A stretch of 64,000 nt of DNA from Progne subis subis (taxonomy: Eukaryota; Chordata; Aves; Passeriformes; Hirundinidae). The DNA is taken from NCBI GenBank assembly GCA_022316685.1, contig JAKJHU010000337.1, positions 1-64,000 on the forward strand, in the 5' to 3' direction. The notes under the pieces were generated by a model. The model had not been told where the DNA came from. It did no database searches and worked only from the letters and a program-made list of their open reading frames with translations. Both the position numbers and the translations under genes were made by a program. Below, piece by piece: positions 63,760 to 64,000 of this stretch (its first letter is position 1; each line of letters opens with the position of its first letter).

Positions 63760-64000
63760 TCTATTGATATCAGCAATGTTCAACTGATATTGACATCCAG
63801 CACCTTCTTCTGCAGTCTGAATAGATTGTAAAAATCAAGACCCTTCATGGCTGACAATCAGGACTTTGTCCCCAACTCCTCCTCACCATTCTCTCATCCA
63901 ACCCTTGGCACTCCTATGGTCAGGAATTGGTGTGGCCATCAGGAGCAGGGCAAGTGCTTGGCCACTGGTTGGGCAGCACCTCGAGTGCTGTGTCCAGTTC
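63760..64000 (+). mobile_element. CR1 LINE and flank, third copy, cut by window end
   Basis: ATTGATATCAGCAATGTTC, then AAAATCAAGACCCTTCATGG, then GGTTGGGCAGCACCTCGAGTG and GTGTCCAGTTC. It matches 37,600-37,820 in the same orientation and 50,520-50,690 inverted, but no LTR adjoins it on the left. CR1 sequence is continuing at the window end. Confidence 0.75.

Noticed and set aside
1..64000. tRNA or rRNA genes, CRISPR arrays, bacterial operon features
   Set aside because: None seen on either strand; the tRNA-like matches are retroviral primer-binding sites.
1..64000. Assignment to the W chromosome because of high ERV density
   Set aside because: ERV density alone cannot place the window; read depth in males versus females would be needed.

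Overview
The window reads as repeat-rich nuclear DNA of a bird, most likely a passerine. The evidence is CR1 LINE 3' ends, three broken olfactory receptor genes of the bird-expanded OR14 (gamma-c) type, and dense endogenous retroviruses (ERVs) of class III (ERV-L-like), class I (gamma-like, one family with a tRNA-Phe primer site) and probably ERVK-like LTRs. The species and chromosome cannot be fixed from sequence alone. No bacterial features, tRNA, rRNA or CRISPR array were seen. No clearly intact protein-coding gene was found; the best candidate is an unidentified 226-codon reading frame at 62,131-62,811.

Layout. 1-1,160 is an inverted copy of 25,848-26,995, both carrying a GGGAT/ATCCC pentamer array. 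2,283-3,213 is olfactory pseudogene A (minus). 5,254-5,910 is a minisatellite whose 41-bp unit contains an RFX-type X-box. 5,914-12,486 is a young ERV-L provirus with two near-identical LTRs, gag and pol and no env. 12,487-20,264 holds two parts of class I ERVs in opposite orientation: a 5' part (LTR, leader, gag start) on minus, and a 3' part (integrase, a Cys-rich accessory frame, env, LTR) on plus. 20,572-25,060 is another class I pol-env remnant on minus, split by a pyrimidine microsatellite. 27,003-37,576 is a long class I provirus (minus) with tRNA-Phe primer site, gag, pol, env and two LTRs, but with most of the integrase replaced.

37,577-55,800 is the main structural feature. Olfactory pseudogene B, its 3' flank, a CR1 fragment and the 5' half of the 27-37 kb provirus (32,489-40,640) reappear inverted at about 47,750-55,800 around olfactory pseudogene C. 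The virus-host junction is the same in both arms, so this is a segmental inverted duplication made after the retroviral insertion. The 7-kb spacer holds GC-rich sequence, a ~185-bp satellite, a ~42-bp minisatellite and LTR remnants.

55,801-62,652 is a tandem duplication with a 3,954-bp period. Each unit carries a compact promoter (CRE-like palindromes close to a TATA box) directly before an ATG opening a short protein with an N-terminal membrane helix. Copy 1 is frameshifted but keeps its 3' end and poly(A) signal; copy 2 is open but has a different 3' end. The window ends in a CR1 element related to those flanking pseudogenes B and C.
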